Of a stretch of 64,000 nt of DNA, positions 59,209-64,000 are shown in pieces. Position 1 is the stretch's first letter. Every line of letters begins with the position of its first letter. The notes below the pieces were generated by a model. The model was not told the DNA's origin. It saw only the letters and a program-made list of their open reading frames with translations, and searched no databases. The position numbers were made by a program, and so were the translations under genes. Source of the stretch: Nymphaea colorata (Eukaryota; Streptophyta; Magnoliopsida; Nymphaeales; Nymphaeaceae); contig NC_045149.1 in NCBI RefSeq assembly GCF_008831285.2, positions 2,399,500 through 2,463,499 of the forward strand. Direction: 5' to 3'.

Positions 59209-61275
59209 TCAATGTTTTTTCCCCTTATCAATAACTCTACCTAGAAGCCAGAAAGCATCTTCAATCATTTTACTCTTGCAGTACCAGCAAATGAGCGTAT
59301 TGTAAGTGATTTCATCAGGTAAAATGCCTTCCAACTGTAACTTGTCCAACAGCTTCAAAGCCTCATGAACCTCCCCTATCCTACAAAGACCATTTATCAG
59401 GGAATTGTAAGTGACTATATGAGGCACACATCCTCGATGAATCATTTCTCTTAGAAGCTCAAGAGCAGTTTGGACATCCCTTGCATCGCAAAGACCATTT
59501 ATGAAGATGTTATACGAAATGGTATTGGGAGCAGCGTTCTTCTTTAGCATTTCCTCGTACAAACCTAATGCCTTGCCCACGAAACCACCTTTACAAAGTG
59601 CTTTTATGAAAGCATTATAAGTGATTGCATCTGGTGGACAACCTCGGAAATCCATTTCATTGAGAAGATTAAGAGCTTCTTGAAACGAACCCCTCCTCAG
59701 CAAGGAACTTATTAAAGTGTTATAAGTAACCTGATTGGGAATTGCACCGTAGTCAACCAATTCATGGAAGATCTTGCATGCCTCCTCTATTTTACCGATC
59801 TCACAGAAGCCATGAATTAAGGAGTTAAAAGTGAAAACATCAGGATTGCAACCTTCAGTCTTCATCTTATTGAATACTCCTACAGCCTCACCCACCCCCC
59901 TATTTTTGCAGAAAGCATGTATAAGACAATTGTAGCAGACAACGTTCAATTCAATGCCTCTTGACAGCATCCTTTGCAAAAGTTCAAGAGCCTCATCTAA
60001 TCTACCTTTCTTGCATAAACCATCGACCACTGTAACATAAGTAAAAATGTTGGGGGAGCACCCTTTCACCACCATCTCATGAAGCAATTCTTGCGCCACA
60101 CCGAGAAGCCCCGCTTTGCACAGACCACGAATCAAAATGGTGTACGTGAAAACGTCGGGCTCACAGCCTCTCAAACACACATCACGGTAGAAAATGGCCC
60201 TGGCTTCATTGAATTGGCCATTCACCAAGTACCCATTTATCAGTGTATTGTACAAGACTACGTTGGGATTTGTTATTTCATCTAACAGTTTCCTGGCTTC
60301 ATCAATTCTGCCATTTCTACAAAGACCGTGCATTAGAATTCCGTAAGTTCTCTCATTTGGCGTGCACCCCCGCATCAGCATCCTATCAATTAGTTTTGCA
60401 GCCTCGTATATCCGGTCGAGTGTGCATAACCCATGAAGAATTGCATTGAATGTTTTGACGTCTGCGGAACAACCCATCAGAAACATGTCTTCTAGAAGCT
60501 TCAATGCGTCGGCAACTCTTCTATGCTTACACAAGGCGTGTATCAGAGTCTGATAGATCGATGTATCCGGTACACACGCGTGCTTCGTCATTTCCGGAAG
60601 CAACGAGCAGGCTGAGTCCAGTTGATTCATCAAACAAAGCGCCTTCATCGCAATGAGAAATGATGAAACCGTTGGATAAACACCACGATTCAACATCTCG
60701 AAGAAGATGGGAGGAGCCATTTCGTGGCAATTTTGAGACACCAACAAGTCCAATACAAAATTATATGATCGGAAAGTGGGTTTGCACCAAAACCTCTCCT
60801 CCATCTCCCTAAGAATCCTGACGGCATTACCCGGCAGTCCAGCATCACGATACCATCTCATGATCACAAGAAACAAAGCCTCGTCACAAACAACACCCAA
60901 CTCCTTCATTCTACTCAACACCTCGTCTATCTTTCTAAACTCCCTGTTCTCACCAAGCTTATTGATCAACGCACGATATACCTCTACCGTGTGCGAGAAG
61001 CTTTTTTGGGATGATATCCAGCTAAAAATGCACACGGTCTTTGAGATTCCAAGCGGGACCTCGATCAATTCGCAAAGCTGATGCGGGGTTATCTTGTTCC
61101 TCATCGACCGCCGAAGCTCTTCCAGATCGAATGGTTTGAGAATCCTTTCCCATTCGTTTTCCACAGAAGATGAATAAGCAGAAGAAACCAACATGTGGGC
61201 CGACGGTGAAGCTTTGACCGCATTAGTAGAGCGACTCAGCCGCCCGATCATGGTATGCAGAGATAGGCACACCAT
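59209..61275 (-). CDS. MTL1: P-class pentatricopeptide repeat protein, At5g64320-like
   Basis: An uninterrupted 688-codon single-exon gene. After an Arg/Ser-rich N-terminus typical of a mitochondrial presequence comes LKPFDLEELRRSMRNKITPH, then about 16 complete 35-residue PPR motifs from residue 95 on (patterns such as TYNTLINGLCRxG, ALKLLDEM, GCxPD) and a final broken one. The order and text match Arabidopsis At5g64320 (MTL1, a mitochondrial translation/splicing factor for nad7), recalled from memory. An alternative start is Met-9 (61251), which gives an equally good presequence. The protein ends GRVIDKGKKH, where the family continues with another half repeat and a tail, so roughly 40 residues are lost at the junction with copia fragment D. 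It would bind organellar RNA; function after truncation is uncertain. Confidence 0.9.
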   Translation of the reverse strand: MVCLSLHTMIGRLSRSTNAVKASPSAHMLVSSAYSSSVENEWERILKPFDLEELRRSMRNKITPHQLCELIEVPLGISKTVCIFSWISSQKSFSHTVEVYRALINKLGENREFRKIDEVLSRMKELGVVCDEALFLVIMRWYRDAGLPGNAVRILREMEERFWCKPTFRSYNFVLDLLVSQNCHEMAPPIFFEMLNRGVYPTVSSFLIAMKALCLMNQLDSACSLLPEMTKHACVPDTSIYQTLIHALCKHRRVADALKLLEDMFLMGCSADVKTFNAILHGLCTLDRIYEAAKLIDRMLMRGCTPNERTYGILMHGLCRNGRIDEARKLLDEITNPNVVLYNTLINGYLVNGQFNEARAIFYRDVCLRGCEPDVFTYTILIRGLCKAGLLGVAQELLHEMVVKGCSPNIFTYVTVVDGLCKKGRLDEALELLQRMLSRGIELNVVCYNCLIHAFCKNRGVGEAVGVFNKMKTEGCNPDVFTFNSLIHGFCEIGKIEEACKIFHELVDYGAIPNQVTYNTLISSLLRRGSFQEALNLLNEMDFRGCPPDAITYNAFIKALCKGGFVGKALGLYEEMLKKNAAPNTISYNIFINGLCDARDVQTALELLREMIHRGCVPHIVTYNSLINGLCRIGEVHEALKLLDKLQLEGILPDEITYNTLICWYCKSKMIEDAFWLLGRVIDKGKKH

Positions 61276-61680
61276 TTCAGCTGTAAAGTTTACTTTTAAA
61301 GATCCATGGCTGATTGGAGGATTGCTTGCGGAAGCATTTTCGTCGAGTCATTTCGTCGACCACTTTATGGGCGCTGGTGGAAGCAGAAGAAAGCGGAAAA
61401 GGCAGGGGAAGCGTGAGTGAGATGTGGGAAGCGTCACTCGGAAGTCATGGTGGTGGATCCAGATAATGGCATATTAGATCGAGTATGAAAGGAACTCAAA
61501 TCTGAAATACAAGGGCAGATAAGCTTTTCCATCTCTGACCATATGGCTGTCAATTAGTAGCGACCAGTCCGCATTTCTCTCAGGAAGATTTATTTAAGAT
61601 AATATAATTCTTGCTTATGAGAGTGTTCACTCTCTTTCCGGTCTTAACCAAAATTATTTGTGATTTGAAAATGATCTTTT
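61276..61680. other. PPR gene upstream region
   Basis: About 400 bp between the PPR start and the LINE remnant. No TATA box or other site that I can call with confidence. Confidence 0.4.
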
Positions 61681-61682
61681 CA

Positions 61683-62880
61683 AAGCCTACGATAGAGGGG
61701 CATGGGGTATTGCAGCACCTGGATGGACCGAATTCTCACTTGCGTCTCTTAGACATCATTTCGGGTCCCCATAGATGAGATGTCTTGAGAGTAATCCAAC
61801 ATGCAGGGACTTGAGACAAGGCGACCCTCCTTCACCCTTATCTCTTTGGCTAAATGCCCCAACCTGCTTTCCTTTGCTGACGACTTTATTGTTTTCTGTG
61901 CAGTTAATCAAACTTGGATTAGAGAAGTTCAAGGCGCCTTGGCTGAGCTCAAGTGGTGCTCTAACATGTGCATAAACTGTAGCAAGTTCCACGCTATCTT
62001 GTTGGGTAGGAGACAAGGTTCGTCCAGCCTTATTGATAATATGAGTTGGCCAACTGGCTCCCTGCCTCTCATCTATTTGGGGCTCCCACTGTTCACCAGC
62101 TATCTTCAAGCTCATTGGTCCAAGCAGTTAGTGATGAAAGTTGAAAGAAGCTAGCATTATGCATTATGGAAAACGAAAACTCTCCTTTACGCAGGCCTCC
62201 CTTGCATCATCAAGTATGTTATGCTTAATATCATTTCTGAAAACTCTCCTTTACGCAGGCCTCCTTTGCCTCATCAAGTATGTTATTGGTACACGACTTT
62301 CAAGCTACCTAGGCGTCTGTGTCTTAAACTGGAATATATTATGGCAAACTTTCTCTGGCTTAGAGGCGTTCACCTCATGGATGCATCATGTCGTCCTCGT
62401 CCAGAGGTCAGGGGGACTAAGCATAAAGAGAACTGAAGACTGGTCTCGTGCTAGCGCTGAACGTCTTGCCCTAAAAATTTTATGAGGAGAGGAGCCTTGG
62501 GCAATTCATGTCAAGAGGACCCTTATCATAGTTTGTGGGCAGTCCCAAGAAAGACTCCTGGTTCTTCAAGGGAGTCTGACAAGGTTGGAAAGCAACACCA
62601 TGGCAGCTGGTCCTCGGCAACGAGGAACTAACGTTCTGGATGGACAATGGGGGGTTCACCCTGAGGAGAGGTCCATGTTCGAATTTTCCTTGAGGTTTTC
62701 AGTCACAGGTTATTGAAAGAACTTTCTCCATCGGAACAACCTTCCATTGACCACAACCAGGATGTGCTCTTGTGGAACATTTCCCTTCCTTAGTGCAAAC
62801 ATGCAAAGTCGGTTGTTTCTGATGCAAACATGCACAACCAAGTTTTCAAGTTTTATTTGAAATAAGATATCAAAGTAGAT
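61683..62880 (+). pseudogene. L1-type LINE reverse-transcriptase remnant
   Basis: Frames in order: DLRQGDPPSPLSLWL (61806-61850), then LSFADDFIVFC (61866-61900) with the FADD catalytic box, SWPTGSLPLIYLGLPL (62040-62090), IMANFLWLRGVHLMDASCRP (62337-62397) and a tail with FWMDNGGFTLRRGP and DVLLWNI (62630-62780). These are the landmarks of plant L1 ORF2 RT and the region after it. Only a few residues separate GDPPSPL from FADD where about 60-100 are expected, so there is an internal deletion. A 64-bp tandem duplication (62175-62238 and 62239-62295) and many stops show decay. Confidence 0.78.
62175..62295 (+). repeat. 64-bp tandem duplication in LINE remnant
   Basis: GAAAACTCTCCTTTACGCAG starts at 62175 and again at 62239, followed by GCCTCC.TTGC.TCATCAAG in both. 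Confidence 0.9.
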
Positions 62881-64000
62881 GAACAATGACCATAGGGCCA
62901 AAGAGAGAGATTTTGGAATATTGCAAACAACAATATAATATGTTGAAAAGAATGAGGATATGATATTTAAAACAAGAAGATATTATAATTTTTAAAGATG
63001 TTTCTCTTGAATCTTAAATAAGTTTTAAGATTTTGCCTTAATTCGATTATCACATCATTAGGCTTGATTTTGTTTTACTTAAACTTCTTAGCGATGTGCT
63101 TGTGAACATTCGTGATTCCCATAAGTAATTGTGTATGCATGATTACATAAATTCTATATACATAACAAAAAAATAAACCATTCCTACCATAACATATGTT
63201 TATAGAACAATGAAAAAGAAAAATTTGATACAAATTAATAGTCGTAAGATTTTATCTAGCGAGTCACTCAATGGTGTATTGAAAATATAAGTGAGCCAAT
63301 GGAAGGCTAGAAGAATGATTGAGAAAAATATGAAAGATGAATTTACAATTTAAAAAATCGAAAATAACATGATCGATGCAAATGAACGTGTATATCAAAC
63401 GTGTTTGGGTCTTTCCCAGGTTGGACATGTCCCAACTTCAAAATGATAAAAATAAAAAAATGATGTGCCATAAATCTTCACACCGTAATACACATCTACA
63501 TACAATCAAGCCATCAAAATAGAGAATTAGATAGAGAAATAAGAAGATAGATATACGATGTGAGAGCAAGAATATGTAGAGAAAAATTAAACGAGAGAAA
63601 GAGAAAAATGAAAATGCATAGAGAGAAATAAAGGTAAAAGAGGGAGAGAAAATAGAGATATTTGAAAGAGAAAGAATTAAATGAGAGAGAAATGAGAAGA
63701 TGAATAAAATAAAAAGAGAAATAAAGATGAGAAATTAAAATAAGAGAAACATAAGTTAAAATTAATAAGGAAAGTCAAGAAAGAAAAAACTTTGATGGTG
63801 GCATGAATGGGTTGGAGATGCTCCCCAAGAGTCCATCACAAGGTCCTCTAGGATCTCCTCTTGTTGGAAATGAAGGTCAGGAGTTGTGCATTAGGAGAGC
63901 CAAACAAGAAAAATTAAACAAGAAGAAAAAGAGAAAGAAGAAGAAATCTAGAAAAGGAGAGAGAGAGAGAGATTTCAAAAGCTTGAAAAGATGATGGATT
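62881..64000. other. No gene; purine-rich repetitive DNA
   Basis: AT-rich, with a long GAGA/AAAGAGAGA plus-strand bias from 63530. Resembles parts of 33720-35310 at low identity and is probably the same decayed repeat family. The small frame at the right edge is purine-repeat translation. Confidence 0.55.

Overview
The window is nuclear DNA from a land plant, most likely a flowering plant. It holds several families of Ty1/copia LTR retrotransposons, hAT-like and PIF/Harbinger-like DNA elements and a LINE remnant. It also holds two spliced or single-exon plant genes: an anaphase-promoting complex subunit 5 (APC5) homologue and a long P-class pentatricopeptide repeat (PPR) gene. I cannot name the species. 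There is no CRISPR array, bacterial operon or recognisable tRNA/rRNA gene.

Layout. 1-1311 is unassigned. 1312-10855 is a minus-strand copia element into which a younger plus-strand copia (2683-7799) has inserted; both target-site duplications are perfect. 10971-12737 is a third relative reduced to LTR, gag and a partial LTR. A 273-bp tandem duplication and a 384-bp hAT-like MITE follow at 13.8-14.7 kb. Seven exons of APC5 lie on the minus strand at 15.1-20.9 kb. They cover about the first 353 codons with a clean reading frame and splice signals; the rest of the gene is not in the window. 21.3-36.7 kb has no gene and appears to be decayed LTR/DNA-transposon sequence with many microsatellites. 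36689-47488 is a second nested pair: a minus-strand copia whose 5' LTR is split by a plus-strand copia of another family. A decayed hAT transposase follows at 47.7-50.0 kb, and a 2.4-kb PIF/Harbinger-like non-autonomous element at 50.3-52.7 kb.

The right part records a rearrangement. 54661-56153 is an inverted, very similar copy of the APC5 promoter, exon 1 and part of intron 1. It ends abruptly inside the reverse transcriptase of a minus-strand copia fragment (56154-59180) that lacks both LTRs. That fragment in turn starts a few tens of bases beyond the stop codon of the PPR gene (59209-61275). The PPR protein appears to have lost its last few dozen residues at this junction. A LINE reverse-transcriptase remnant (61.7-62.9 kb) and purine-rich repetitive DNA fill the end. 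The only candidates for working genes are APC5 (partial in window) and the PPR gene; every transposon coding region has stops, frameshifts or deletions. The duplicated APC5 promoter points toward the 3' end of the PPR gene, so it could produce antisense RNA across the copia fragment and the PPR gene.
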